A stretch of 64,000 nt of DNA, from contig CANRJB010000001.1 in the NCBI GenBank assembly GCA_947630845.1, positions 1 to 64,000 of the forward strand, written 5' to 3'. The position numbers and the translations under genes are program-made. Under the pieces are notes generated by a model that did no database searches, was not told the DNA's origin, and was given only the letters and a program-made list of their open reading frames with translations. This document shows positions 22,859 through 32,069 of this stretch, piece after piece. The first letter of the stretch is position 1. The number at the start of each line of letters is the position of its first letter. Source of the DNA: an uncultured Clostridia bacterium (GTDB taxonomy: Bacteria > Bacillota > Clostridia > Oscillospirales > Ruminococcaceae).

Positions 22859-25633
22859 ATGTATCCATTTGAAGACCCATCCCTTACAGTAGATGAGCGT
22901 GTCCATGATCTGCTCTCACGGCTGACCACAGAGGAAAAGATCGGCTTTCTGACAACACATAATTCCCCGGTAGAACGACTTGGCATCGGGGAGTGGTTCT
23001 TTGGGACAGAGTGTGCGAGGGGGCTTGTGAACCGTGAACCAGATCACCCGTCTACCGTGTTTCCACAGCCGATAGGATTGGCTGCGACCTTTGACCGGAA
23101 ACTGCTGCACGAGATCGGCAGAACAGCAGCAAGAGAGGCAAGGGCATACTACAATCAGACAAAGAATGCCGGACTGATGCTATGGGGTCCGACCGTTGAC
23201 CTCTGTCACGACCCGAGATGGGGCAGAACGGAAGAATGCTATGGTGAAGAACCGTTTCTGACCGGAAAGCTTGCCGGAGCCTACACCATGGGATTGCGTG
23301 GAGAGGAAAATGTCTGGGCAACCATCCCGACGCTAAAGCACTTCTGTGCCAACAGCCATGAGCAGGACAGAGATCGTGACAATGCCAACCTGAACCCACG
23401 GCTGAAACATGAGTACTACTATGCTGCATTCAAAGCTCCCATCATCAGGGGCGGCGCACACAGCGTGATGTCAGCCTACAACAGCATCTGCCATGCGCCG
23501 GCAGTCATGAACCATGATCTGAACGATTTGCTGAAAGCGGAGTGGGGGCTTGGATTTGTGGTGACGGATGCCATTGATTTTGTGCAGAATGTAACATCAC
23601 ATCATGCGTTCACATCCCATGCACAGGCACTGCAAGGCTGTCTGCGTGCAGGGGCAGACATCATGACCGACAACGATGATGTTGTCCATGCTGCTGCTAA
23701 AAAAGCTCTTGCGGAGGGACTTGTCACCGAAGATGACATTGACCGGGCGATCGGACATCTGCTCGAAAGTCGGATGCTTCTCGGACATTTCGACAGAGAG
23801 ACACCTTATGACGGGCTGACACTTGCTGATGTCAACACGGATGCGGACAAAGCCCTCAACCGCCGTGCCGCACAGGAACAGATGATTCTGCTCAAAAATA
23901 ACGGCTCGCTCCCCCTTACCCCCGGAAAGCACAAGATCATCGCCCTTATCGGTGCAAACGCTGACTGCAATCTCATGGACTGGTATACGGGGTACTCGTC
24001 CTATCAGGTGTCCATCCGGAAGGGACTTGCAGAAGCAGGCTGCGAAGTGCGGTATGAGATTGGCTGGGACATAGTGATGCTGCAAGCTCCCAATGGAAAG
24101 TATATCCGTATCATCGATGACTGTTTGTATGCGGATACGGATAAGGAACATGCGGACAGATTCTATCTTTGTGTCCATGATGACAAGTACCATTGGGTAA
24201 ATCTCCGGCATGTTGAGACAGGACGTTTTGTCAGGATGGCAGACGGAGCGGCAAAGCTCGGCGGAACGGCTGTCTATGGCTGGCTCACGCCGGAAACACT
24301 GCACTTAGAAGAATATCGGAATGGCACGGTTATTTCCGGACTGGAGGAAAACGAGCAGCTCTGTCTGGACGGGCAGGATCGTATCACATACCGAAAAAAA
24401 CAAAGACCGGATGATTCTGTGCTATTCCGCATTGAGGAGTACAGTCAAAGCACTGAACGGATCGCTGCCCTTGTCAGCGGTGCGGATGCAGTTATTTTCT
24501 GCGGCGGTAATGACCCCATGCAGGTCGCAAGAGAATGCTATGACCGGGAAAGCATCGCCCTGCCGCAGCACCAGAAACGACTCTGCGGAACGCTGTCACT
24601 TCTGACGAAAAAGGAGCATATCCCATTCATACTGACATTGGTGTCGGGATATCCGTATGCATTGGATACGAACACACAGGCATTGCCGGATGCCATTTTG
24701 CACACGACCCATGCCGGTCCCGAACTCGGTCATGCCGTTACTGACACGCTGTTCGGAGACAACAATCCTGCCGGTCGGTGTCCGCTGACGTGGTATGCCT
24801 GCGACGGTGACCTGCCGGACAAGAAGAATTATGATGTGACAGAAACCAGATCAACTGTACGCTGGTTTGACGGCGAACCGCTCTATCCGTTCGGGCATGG
24901 GCTGAGTTACAGCAGTTTTACCTATGCCGGCATGCAGACATCGGTCATGGAGGACGGCATACGCATCACAGCGGATATCACCAACACATCTGAACGGGAC
25001 GGTGATGAAGTTGTACAGGTTTATGCCCATGCACTGTCCGGACGCATCTGCCGACCGCTCCGGCAGCTCTGCGCCTTTGCAAGGCTGCACATCAAGGCAG
25101 GAGAAGCGGTGCAGTTTGAGGAGATCATCCCTTTCCGGGAGCTTGAAATATACGATGTCTCAAGAGAACGCTTCTGTCTCGAAGATGGCGATTATGCATT
25201 TATGCTCGGCGCATCAAGCAGAGACATCCGGTGCAGGGAAACGGTGCATGTGCCCGGTGAAACTGTGCCGCCAAGAAACCTGACAAAAAAAATCCGGGCG
25301 GAGCTATGGGACTCGCAGACCGGAACGGAGATCTTCACTGATCCCCTCACTGGTGTGACACATGTCAGGGGCTTGGCGCAGTGGAATGCTGTCACCTACC
25401 AGAATTGTTCATTTGACGGCGTGAATGCTTTGCACATCTGGGCATCCTCACCAATGGAAAAGACAGTTATTACCGTAATGGCAGATCACAAGCCCATCGG
25501 AACGATTTCTGTGCCGGCTTGTGATGGTTACACTGATTTCAGGGAGCTGGTTCTCCCCCTTGTGCTGCAAGGCTGCCATGATCTGACGATCGTCATTCCG
25601 ACAGAAGTCAGCTTGCTTGCCTTGGAAGGTTAA
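22859..25633 (+). CDS. Family 3 glycoside hydrolase with beta-trefoil insert and CBM6-like tail
   Basis: A 924-residue enzyme without a signal peptide, so probably cytosolic. The N-terminal barrel has GPTVDLCHDPRWGRTEECYGEEP, TLKHFCANS and VVTDAIDF, with the likely nucleophile Asp near residue 237. The second GH3 domain is interrupted at about 402-525 by a stretch (APNGKYIRI, HWVNLRHVETGRFVRM, QLCLDGQDR) resembling a fascin-like beta-trefoil. A Fn3-like domain follows, then a CBM6-like end (VTYQNCSFDGVNALHIWASS). It is expected to cleave beta-linked gluco- or xylo-oligosaccharides. The ATG follows AAGGAGGAGCAT. Confidence 0.88.
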   Translation: MYPFEDPSLTVDERVHDLLSRLTTEEKIGFLTTHNSPVERLGIGEWFFGTECARGLVNREPDHPSTVFPQPIGLAATFDRKLLHEIGRTAAREARAYYNQTKNAGLMLWGPTVDLCHDPRWGRTEECYGEEPFLTGKLAGAYTMGLRGEENVWATIPTLKHFCANSHEQDRDRDNANLNPRLKHEYYYAAFKAPIIRGGAHSVMSAYNSICHAPAVMNHDLNDLLKAEWGLGFVVTDAIDFVQNVTSHHAFTSHAQALQGCLRAGADIMTDNDDVVHAAAKKALAEGLVTEDDIDRAIGHLLESRMLLGHFDRETPYDGLTLADVNTDADKALNRRAAQEQMILLKNNGSLPLTPGKHKIIALIGANADCNLMDWYTGYSSYQVSIRKGLAEAGCEVRYEIGWDIVMLQAPNGKYIRIIDDCLYADTDKEHADRFYLCVHDDKYHWVNLRHVETGRFVRMADGAAKLGGTAVYGWLTPETLHLEEYRNGTVISGLEENEQLCLDGQDRITYRKKQRPDDSVLFRIEEYSQSTERIAALVSGADAVIFCGGNDPMQVARECYDRESIALPQHQKRLCGTLSLLTKKEHIPFILTLVSGYPYALDTNTQALPDAILHTTHAGPELGHAVTDTLFGDNNPAGRCPLTWYACDGDLPDKKNYDVTETRSTVRWFDGEPLYPFGHGLSYSSFTYAGMQTSVMEDGIRITADITNTSERDGDEVVQVYAHALSGRICRPLRQLCAFARLHIKAGEAVQFEEIIPFRELEIYDVSRERFCLEDGDYAFMLGASSRDIRCRETVHVPGETVPPRNLTKKIRAELWDSQTGTEIFTDPLTGVTHVRGLAQWNAVTYQNCSFDGVNALHIWASSPMEKTVITVMADHKPIGTISVPACDGYTDFRELVLPLVLQGCHDLTIVIPTEVSLLALEG

Positions 25634-25736
25634 ACCGGATACACTGCCGTCACACAATTTCTCCTATGGCATACTATGTACTATGGAACGGCGAAAGAAA
25701 GCCCTTCCAAATACAATATCCGAAGGAGAATGCGTT

Positions 25737-25877
25737 ATGAATGGTTGTTTTGATGGTGGCTGCTGCTGGATCATTATCCTGATCGTCATCCTTTTCTGCT
25801 GCTGCGGATGCGGCAACAATGGCTGTGGCTGCAACAACAACGGCTGCAACAATAACGGCTGTGGCTGCGGCTGCTAA
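25737..25877 (+). CDS. Cys/Asn/Gly-rich 46-residue membrane micropeptide
   Basis: The peptide has a short Cys-containing head ([10 protein letters not shown]), one hydrophobic segment ([10 protein letters not shown]) and a tail of Cys, Gly and Asn repeats (GCGNNGCGCNNNGCNNNGC). Fourteen of its 46 residues are Cys. ATG 25737 is preceded by GAAGGAGA; a longer in-frame reading has no ribosome site. Similar short proteins in Lachnospiraceae and relatives are labelled high-cysteine chorion-like, with unknown role. It ends at a strong terminator. It could be a metal-binding or spore-associated peptide (inference). Confidence 0.65.
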   Translation: MNGCFDGGCCWIIILIVILFCCCGCGNNGCGCNNNGCNNNGCGCGC

Positions 25878-25890
25878 GACTTGTTGACCG

Positions 25891-25930
25891 GAAACACGGG
25901 GCGGTTATGCTCCGTGTTTTCTTTTTTTTC
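25891..25930 (+). terminator. Terminator after the micropeptide
   Basis: AAACACGG (25892-25899) pairs with CCGTGTTT (25912-25919), followed by a run of T with one C to 25929. It isolates lepA from the upstream genes. Confidence 0.85.
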
Positions 25931-25939
25931 ATGGAACAC

Positions 25940-25968
25940 TTTACATCCGGGAAAAAATGTGGTATAAT
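25940..25968 (+). promoter_or_regulatory. lepA promoter
   Basis: TTTACA (25940-25945), 17-base spacer and TATAAT (25963-25968), with TG nearby as an extended -10. Confidence 0.8.
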
Positions 25969-26002
25969 AGTGGTATCTGAACAAAAACGGAGGAATGTTT
26001 TT

Positions 26003-27799
26003 TTGGACAACATCAGGAATTTCTGTATCATCGCCCATATCGACCACGGAAAATCCACCCTTGCTGACCGTATCCTCGAAAAGACAAAAACGGTCGCACA
26101 GCGTGATATGGAGCAGCAGATCTTGGATAATATGGAACTCGAACGGGAACGGGGCATCACCATCAAGGCAAGAGCTGTCCGTCTGAATTATCAGGCAAAT
26201 GACGGCAAGACCTATATCTTCAACCTCATCGACACACCCGGACATGTGGACTTCAATTATGAGGTGTCCCGTTCGCTTGCGGCATGTGAGGGAGCGATCC
26301 TGATCGTGGATGCATCGCAGGGAATTGAAGCACAGACCCTTGCCAATACTTACCTTGCCATTGAGCATGATCTTGAAGTCGTACCGGTCGTGAATAAGAT
26401 CGACCTGCCCTCTGCACAGCCGGAGCGTGTATGTCAGGAGGTGGAGGACATTATCGGCATTCCGGCTATGGATGCGCCCCGTATCTCCGCCAAACTCGGC
26501 ACAAATGTGGAACAGGTGCTTGAATGCATCGTGACTGACATCCCTGCTCCGTCCGGCGACCCGGATGCGCCGCTGAAAGCACTGATTTTTGACAGCTATT
26601 ATGATTCCTATAAGGGGGTTATCATCTATGTGCGTGTCAAGGACGGTACCGTAAAGGTCGGCGACACCATCCGGCTGATGGCGACCGGTGCAGAATTTAC
26701 TGTGACGGAAACCGGCTACATGACAACTGATCAGCTTGTCAATACCGGTATGCTGTCTGCCGGAGAAGTCGGCTACATCGCTGCCTCCATCAAGAGTATC
26801 GGTGATACACAGGTCGGCGATACCGTCACTCTTGCGGACAATCCCTGTACCGAAGCCCTGCCCGGTTACCGGAAAGTCAATCCGATGGTGTTCTCCGGTA
26901 TTTATCCGGCTGATGGTGCAAAATACGGTGATCTGCGGGATGCACTCGAAAAGCTCCGGCTCAATGATGCCGCACTCTCTTTTGAACCGGAAACATCCGT
27001 TGCGCTGGGGTTCGGATTCCGGTGCGGTTTTCTTGGGCTTCTGCACATGGAGATCATTCAGGAACGCCTTGAACGGGAGTATGATCTTGACCTCATCACG
27101 ACAGCACCTTCCGTTATCTATAAAGTCACACTCACGGACGGCACGATCCAGTATATTGACAACCCCACCAATTTCCCCGATCCCTCTGTGCTTGCTGAAG
27201 CAGAAGAACCGATGGTAAAAGCTGACATCCTTGTGCCGTCGGAATATGTGGGGAATGTCATGGAGCTTTGTCAGGACAGGCGTGGGACATTCAAGGATAT
27301 GCAGTACCTTGACGATACAAGGGTTACACTGAAATATGATCTGCCGCTGAACGAGATCGTGTATGACTTCTTTGATGCCCTGAAATCCCGGACAAAGGGA
27401 TATGCATCGTTCGACTATGAGCTTATGGGCTATGCGCCGTCAAAACTGGTCAAACTCGATATTCTGCTCAACGGTGAGATCGTGGATGCACTGAGCTTTA
27501 TCGTCCATGCCGATAAGGCATATGCACGGGCAAGACGCATCGCTGAAAAACTGAAAGAGAACATTCCACGGCAGCTATTTGAAGTCCCCATTCAGGCTGC
27601 TATCGGCGGCAAGATCATTGCCCGTGAGACTGTCAAGGCAATGCGGAAGGATGTACTCGCCAAGTGCTACGGCGGCGATATCACCCGTAAGAAAAAGCTG
27701 CTCGAAAAACAAAAGGAAGGAAAGAAGCGAATGCGTCAGCTCGGTACGGTAGAAGTGCCGCAGGAAGCCTTTATGAGCGTCCTCAAGCTTGATGAATGA
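26003..27799 (+). CDS. lepA: Elongation factor 4 (LepA), TTG start
   Basis: A 598-residue translational GTPase that acts on the ribosome. G-domain motifs are [10 protein letters not shown], the switch sequence [17 protein letters not shown] and NKIDLP. The C-terminal part has [16 protein letters not shown] and the LepA-specific [18 protein letters not shown] near the end. The start is TTG at 26003, eight bases after GGAGGA; the nearby ATG at 25995 is out of frame. Downstream genes follow closely, ending with hemW, the common lepA-hemW pairing. Confidence 0.96.
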   Translation: MDNIRNFCIIAHIDHGKSTLADRILEKTKTVAQRDMEQQILDNMELERERGITIKARAVRLNYQANDGKTYIFNLIDTPGHVDFNYEVSRSLAACEGAILIVDASQGIEAQTLANTYLAIEHDLEVVPVVNKIDLPSAQPERVCQEVEDIIGIPAMDAPRISAKLGTNVEQVLECIVTDIPAPSGDPDAPLKALIFDSYYDSYKGVIIYVRVKDGTVKVGDTIRLMATGAEFTVTETGYMTTDQLVNTGMLSAGEVGYIAASIKSIGDTQVGDTVTLADNPCTEALPGYRKVNPMVFSGIYPADGAKYGDLRDALEKLRLNDAALSFEPETSVALGFGFRCGFLGLLHMEIIQERLEREYDLDLITTAPSVIYKVTLTDGTIQYIDNPTNFPDPSVLAEAEEPMVKADILVPSEYVGNVMELCQDRRGTFKDMQYLDDTRVTLKYDLPLNEIVYDFFDALKSRTKGYASFDYELMGYAPSKLVKLDILLNGEIVDALSFIVHADKAYARARRIAEKLKENIPRQLFEVPIQAAIGGKIIARETVKAMRKDVLAKCYGGDITRKKKLLEKQKEGKKRMRQLGTVEVPQEAFMSVLKLDE

Positions 27800-27812
27800 A
27801 AGGAGATCGGTT

Positions 27813-28127
27813 ATGAAATACGCATGCCCTCACTGCGGTGAAAAAGTGTTCACACCTTTACAGAAAGCCCTCTGCGGCTCTCTGCGTTCAAGAGGAAAAC
27901 CCTGTCCCCATTGCGGTAAACGCTGCTGCAACGGAATGGGTTCGATCTATTTTTCTGCCGCAGTATCAGGAATTGCATTTGCAGCGGTGATCGCAGTCTA
28001 TCTGTTTGCAACGGAAAAACTCTATTCCAGTCTCATCATCGTAGGTATCATTGTATTGAGTCTGGTGCTGATGTTCGTGTATGATATGTTTTTCGGCAAG
28101 CTGGTCGAACCTATCCGGACGAGATGA
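27813..28127 (+). CDS. Zinc-ribbon protein with two membrane segments
   Basis: A 104-residue protein. The N-terminus has two CPHCG pairs (CPHCGEKVF at residues 4-12 and CPHCGKRC about 30 residues later), a zinc-ribbon. Two hydrophobic segments follow (about residues 45-65 and 72-95). The ATG at 27813 follows AAAGGAGA. It overlaps hemW by four bases, so it is coupled to it. No function known to me. Confidence 0.75.
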   Translation: MKYACPHCGEKVFTPLQKALCGSLRSRGKPCPHCGKRCCNGMGSIYFSAAVSGIAFAAVIAVYLFATEKLYSSLIIVGIIVLSLVLMFVYDMFFGKLVEPIRTR

Positions 28128-29200
28128 CCGGGATCTATTTTCACATTCCGTTCTGTGCCAGAAAATGCCCCTACTGTGACTTCTACTCCCTTCCCTACCA
28201 AAGAGAGACAGCAGAAGCCTATGTGGGGGCAATTCTGCGGAATATCGCCGCTTATGAGATCACAGATGATGTGGACAGCATCTACTTCGGAGGCGGTACG
28301 CCGTCATTGCTGACAATAAGGCAAATTGAGGACATCCTTAATGCCTGCCAAAAGCACATGCATCTCCACAAGCCGGAAATTACCCTCGAATATAATCCTA
28401 CAGGACAACGTGATACTTATCTCCGTCAACTGCGTGCGATAGGGGTAAACCGTCTGTCTGTCGGGACACAGAGTTTTTCGGATGATGTCCTGCATCTGCT
28501 CGGAAGGACACACTCGGCAGAACAGGGAAAACATGCTGTCCTTGCGGCATATGCGGCAGGGTTTGCAAACATTTCCTGTGACCTTATGCTTGCCTGTCCG
28601 GGGCAAACCCCTGAACGTCTTTCTCATACCCTCACCGAATTGATGCAGCTCCCCATCACCCATGTTTCCGCTTATCTGCTGCAAATTGAGGACGGCACGC
28701 CGCTGTCCCGGGATGCACATCTGCTGTCCCTCTGTCCGGATGAGGATGGTGCGGCTGACTGCTATCTGCAAACCGTCCGGGCATTACAGAAAGCCGGACT
28801 GGAACAGTATGAGGTGTCCAGCTTTGCACGGGAGGGCTTTGAAAGCCGGCATAATCTGAAATACTGGACATGTGAACCCTATCTCGGTATCGGGGCTGGG
28901 GCACATTCCTGTTTCGGGGGAAAGCGGTTTTCTGTGCCGAAGGATGCGAAAGCATTCCTCATGGCGCAGCGACAGCCTGTGGAGATTCTCTCCGACCACC
29001 CGTGCGATACGGAAGAACGGCTGATGCTGTCTCTCCGGCTGCGCAGGGGGGTGGATGTGCAAGCTCTCTCCCCTGCTGCAAAAAAGAAACTGCCTTGTCT
29101 TATACAGGCAGGATATCTTGAACAAAACGGCAAACGCATTGCATTGACGGCAGAAGGATTCTTATTGTCCAATGCGATCATTGCGGAATTGATGATGTAA
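28124..29200 (+). CDS. hemW: Radical SAM heme chaperone HemW
   Basis: A 358-residue radical SAM protein. The iron-sulfur motif is at residues 11-18 (C11, C15, C18) in IPFCARKCPYCDFYS, followed by DSIYFGGGTPSLL and the IGVNRLSVGTQSF phrase typical of HemN/HemW. It lacks the N-terminal extra residues of true coproporphyrinogen dehydrogenase HemN and follows lepA, both pointing to HemW, which hands heme to membrane proteins. The enzyme HemN remains a possible misannotation in databases. Confidence 0.92.
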   Translation: MTGIYFHIPFCARKCPYCDFYSLPYQRETAEAYVGAILRNIAAYEITDDVDSIYFGGGTPSLLTIRQIEDILNACQKHMHLHKPEITLEYNPTGQRDTYLRQLRAIGVNRLSVGTQSFSDDVLHLLGRTHSAEQGKHAVLAAYAAGFANISCDLMLACPGQTPERLSHTLTELMQLPITHVSAYLLQIEDGTPLSRDAHLLSLCPDEDGAADCYLQTVRALQKAGLEQYEVSSFAREGFESRHNLKYWTCEPYLGIGAGAHSCFGGKRFSVPKDAKAFLMAQRQPVEILSDHPCDTEERLMLSLRLRRGVDVQALSPAAKKKLPCLIQAGYLEQNGKRIALTAEGFLLSNAIIAELMM

Positions 29201-29201
29201 T

Positions 29202-29255
29202 ACTGATTCCCTGTCATTCTATCGGTGCAGAATGACAGGGAATCAGTAACATTTT
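29202..29255. terminator. Bidirectional terminator after hemW
   Basis: A perfect 19-bp stem (29202-29220 with 29229-29247) with an eight-base loop is followed by T-rich sequence. It lies between hemW and the convergent recombinase gene. Confidence 0.88.
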
Positions 29256-30250
29256 TATGATTTATTTTTTCTTCTCACATCCGCAAGCGGTGAGTGATCC
29301 ATTGCCTCCTGCATGGAGCTGTCGGAGAGATGGGTGTAGATCTCCGTTGTGGAGATGCTCTCGTGTCCGAGGATGGATTTCAGGGTCAGGACATCCACAT
29401 GTCCGTGTTGGTACATCAGCGTTGCAGCCGTGTGGCGGAGCTTATGGGTGGACAGTCCTCTGCCGTCCAGTCCTGCGGCTTTGAGGGCATTCTCCACGAC
29501 TTGCTGCACACGTCGGCGGCTGATGCGCTTGTTCCGGCTTGACAGAAAGAATGCCGGGTCGTCTGTCTCTGCCTGTGTCCGTTCAAACAGGTACTCCCGG
29601 ATCGCCGACATACACGCAGGATTAAGGTAAACAATACGTTCCTTTGCACCTTTGCCGAGGACACGCATCCGTTTTTCCTCCATGTCAACAGATGACAGAT
29701 TCAGTCCCACAAGCTCCCCCAACCGGATACCGCAGTTGAGAAACAACGTCAGGATGCAGTAATCCCGGAGCTGCGTTTTTCCATTCTGTTCGGTGAGAGT
29801 CCTGAGCAAAGCAAGACTTTCGTTCAGGTTCAGATATTTCGGGAGCGCATGCTTCGGACGGGACAGCTCAAGATTGGTGGTCGGGTCATACTCAAGAAGC
29901 ATTGCCTGCTTGGTCAGATAGCGAAAAAAACTGCGCAGACTGGTTGCCTTCCGGCAGCGTATCTTGTCATGATTGCCGCATTCACTGGCAATGAAGCTGT
30001 AGAACTGGTGGATGTCACGGAGCGTGACCGTCCGGATGTCCTCGATGGTAATGTCCCGGATACCGACCTCCGGAAGCATATCGGGAGTGATGTCCGGCAC
30101 ATCCGAACGGCTGAGTTTCAGAAACCGCAGAAACTGCCGCACATCCTGATAGTAGACATTCACTGTACTCTTTGCCAGTCCCTTGACGACAGAGATGTGG
30201 GTAATGTAATCATTCAGAAAATCCGGATTTTCAGAGCGTAAGATCGCCAT
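29255..30250 (-). CDS. Tyrosine recombinase, XerC/XerD-like
   Basis: A 331-residue protein with an N-terminal SAM-like core-binding domain (residues about 10-130) and a C-terminal catalytic domain. Catalytic residues visible are Arg in NCGIRLGEL, Lys in LGKGAKERIV, His-x-x-Arg in STHKLRHTAAT, His in ILGHESISTTEIY and the Tyr in EIYTH. Length and domain order fit chromosomal Xer proteins that resolve dimers at dif. No dif-like site or inverted repeats were seen nearby, and no phage genes adjoin, so an integrase of a mobile element is less likely. It ends the leftward cluster. Confidence 0.85.
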   Translation of the reverse strand: MAILRSENPDFLNDYITHISVVKGLAKSTVNVYYQDVRQFLRFLKLSRSDVPDITPDMLPEVGIRDITIEDIRTVTLRDIHQFYSFIASECGNHDKIRCRKATSLRSFFRYLTKQAMLLEYDPTTNLELSRPKHALPKYLNLNESLALLRTLTEQNGKTQLRDYCILTLFLNCGIRLGELVGLNLSSVDMEEKRMRVLGKGAKERIVYLNPACMSAIREYLFERTQAETDDPAFFLSSRNKRISRRRVQQVVENALKAAGLDGRGLSTHKLRHTAATLMYQHGHVDVLTLKSILGHESISTTEIYTHLSDSSMQEAMDHSPLADVRRKNKS

Positions 30251-30368
30251 GATATCACCTTCCTGTTTCAGGCTTGAATAGAATTATTGTTACGGGGACC
30301 TATCCATAGCTAACAAGATCGCCGAAATAAAATGTTATGTTTCCGACAGACAGAACCGAACACCTGTG

Positions 30369-32069
30369 TCAGTCGCTCCGGTACGAGGTGCGGAACAGAA
30401 CATACTCGTCTGTCTCCTGCTCTACATGGTATCCGCTGTCAGTCACAAAGTCCTCCTGTTTGCAGAGAACGAGGACATTTTCCGGGATGTCCTCCCCCTC
30501 CTCCACCGTCACACACCGTCTGTCCTGTAGGATGAGCTGTGCAAAATACGGCAGATAGCCGTCATCTCCTGCAATATAGAGTACCTCATCTGACATACTG
30601 CGCTTCAGTATCCGGAGCTGCTGCGCCCTCATATCCTGAATGGTGTTCTGATGCTGTATTGTCTCCATGCCGCCTGCTGCATACAGCATACTAAGCCCGG
30701 TACATGCCGCCGTGACAAAAATGCAGACTGTCTTTCTCCTGTTTCGCAGCAGCATCCGTATCCCCATGAACAACAGCATAGGTGTACCCATCAGGAAAAT
30801 ATAGGCAAAATAAACAGTATGGAATCTGTCATAATACCAGTCAAAATACGGCGCACAGAGCTTGTTGAACAGCTCTGTCCCAAGATGTGCTGTCAGCACC
30901 TCCGCACGGTTTGCCCACAGACACAGCAGCACCGGCAGCAGGAGCAGAAGTACAGGCATCAGCCTGTGCTGTTTTTTTTCACACAGTACACAGATTCCCA
31001 TTGCCATGAGCAGCCCCGTCAGACAGTCCACATATCGTGTATAGATGATCTGGTCAATGCGGTCATAGGTCATCATGAAAACACTGCTGATCATCAGCAT
31101 GAACAGAAATGATGTCACCAGAAAAAGAGAAAAAAACGTCTCCGGACGAAATTCTCTTTTCACGCCATGCCTGATGATCCTGCTGCAAAGATATATGATC
31201 GCAGCCAACGGAAGACATGCTCCCGAACCGATACATGCCATTCCCTGCGACAGAAACAGCGATGCCCAGAGTGGAGCCCCATCGGATGTAAAGACATTTT
31301 TCAGTTTTCCGAGAACATTGCCTGCATCGTTAGCGGCAGGGGGGGATGTGACCCAGAGGGTATCTGTCAGCCATGCCTTGATGGCAAAATGAATCCCGAA
31401 TCCCACCACAAGCACTGCTGCCGCACACAACAGATACCGCAGCGGCAGCTTTTTCAGCAGCACTGTCAGCACCAGTGTCAGACATACCGCTCCAACCACA
31501 CCAATACAACGGTTGTGTACCATGAAACTGTAACTGCTGATGCAGCCGAGCAGGATTGCCTTGGAAAATGTCGGTTTTTGCAGCAAAGACAGCAACAGAT
31601 CTCCTGTCAGCGTCACACTCAACAGAACGGCAGTTTCTGCCCATGTTGTGTGACTGTAGACCTGATATGGTGCATACAGGACACCAGCCATTGCCGGCAG
31701 CCATAACAGCAATGTATTCTGTGAGGGAAAGAGTTTCCGCAGTATCCGCCGGAACAGCAACAATAGTACTCCGAGCATCACAGCATTGAGTACAACAGCT
31801 GCCTGATATTGCAGCTCCGGTGTCGGAAATATCAGCAGGATCGGCGCAAGCAGCAGACTGTAGCCGTAGGAATACCATACCAGTCCATCACTGACACCGC
31901 TCCAGTCCTTTCCGGCAAAGACAGCAGCATTTGTCCAGTAGCCCACCTCGTCCTGATAGACGATCGGATGCCGGCAGATGCCAATATCCCGACAGCCCCA
32001 GAGTATCACCAGTACACACAGCACTCCTCCCACAAGCAGTTCCTTTTTCCCGACACCCTGTGGCTTCAT
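30369..32069 (-). CDS. GT-C-like polytopic membrane protein
   Basis: A 566-residue protein with about twelve hydrophobic segments and a soluble C-terminal end (about 470-566). An acidic pair in a first extracytoplasmic loop (IVYQDEVGYWTNAA, near residue 38) is the hallmark of GT-C lipid-dependent glycosyltransferases such as ArnT/PMT types. It overlaps the double glycosyltransferase gene by four bases. It probably adds a sugar to the surface glycan from a lipid-phosphate donor (inference). Confidence 0.65.
   Translation of the reverse strand: MKPQGVGKKELLVGGVLCVLVILWGCRDIGICRHPIVYQDEVGYWTNAAVFAGKDWSGVSDGLVWYSYGYSLLLAPILLIFPTPELQYQAAVVLNAVMLGVLLLLFRRILRKLFPSQNTLLLWLPAMAGVLYAPYQVYSHTTWAETAVLLSVTLTGDLLLSLLQKPTFSKAILLGCISSYSFMVHNRCIGVVGAVCLTLVLTVLLKKLPLRYLLCAAAVLVVGFGIHFAIKAWLTDTLWVTSPPAANDAGNVLGKLKNVFTSDGAPLWASLFLSQGMACIGSGACLPLAAIIYLCSRIIRHGVKREFRPETFFSLFLVTSFLFMLMISSVFMMTYDRIDQIIYTRYVDCLTGLLMAMGICVLCEKKQHRLMPVLLLLLPVLLCLWANRAEVLTAHLGTELFNKLCAPYFDWYYDRFHTVYFAYIFLMGTPMLLFMGIRMLLRNRRKTVCIFVTAACTGLSMLYAAGGMETIQHQNTIQDMRAQQLRILKRSMSDEVLYIAGDDGYLPYFAQLILQDRRCVTVEEGEDIPENVLVLCKQEDFVTDSGYHVEQETDEYVLFRTSYRSD

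Noticed and set aside
25790..25877. Repeats in the micropeptide gene as a satellite DNA array
   Set aside because: The short repeat falls in a reading frame with start, ribosome site and terminator.
25874..27046. Leftward open frame of 390 codons opposite lepA
   Set aside because: Antisense to lepA; no motif.
29255..30250. Recombinase as the integrase of a mobile element
   Set aside because: No att repeats, tRNA gene, transposase or phage genes lie nearby; Xer-like length and context.
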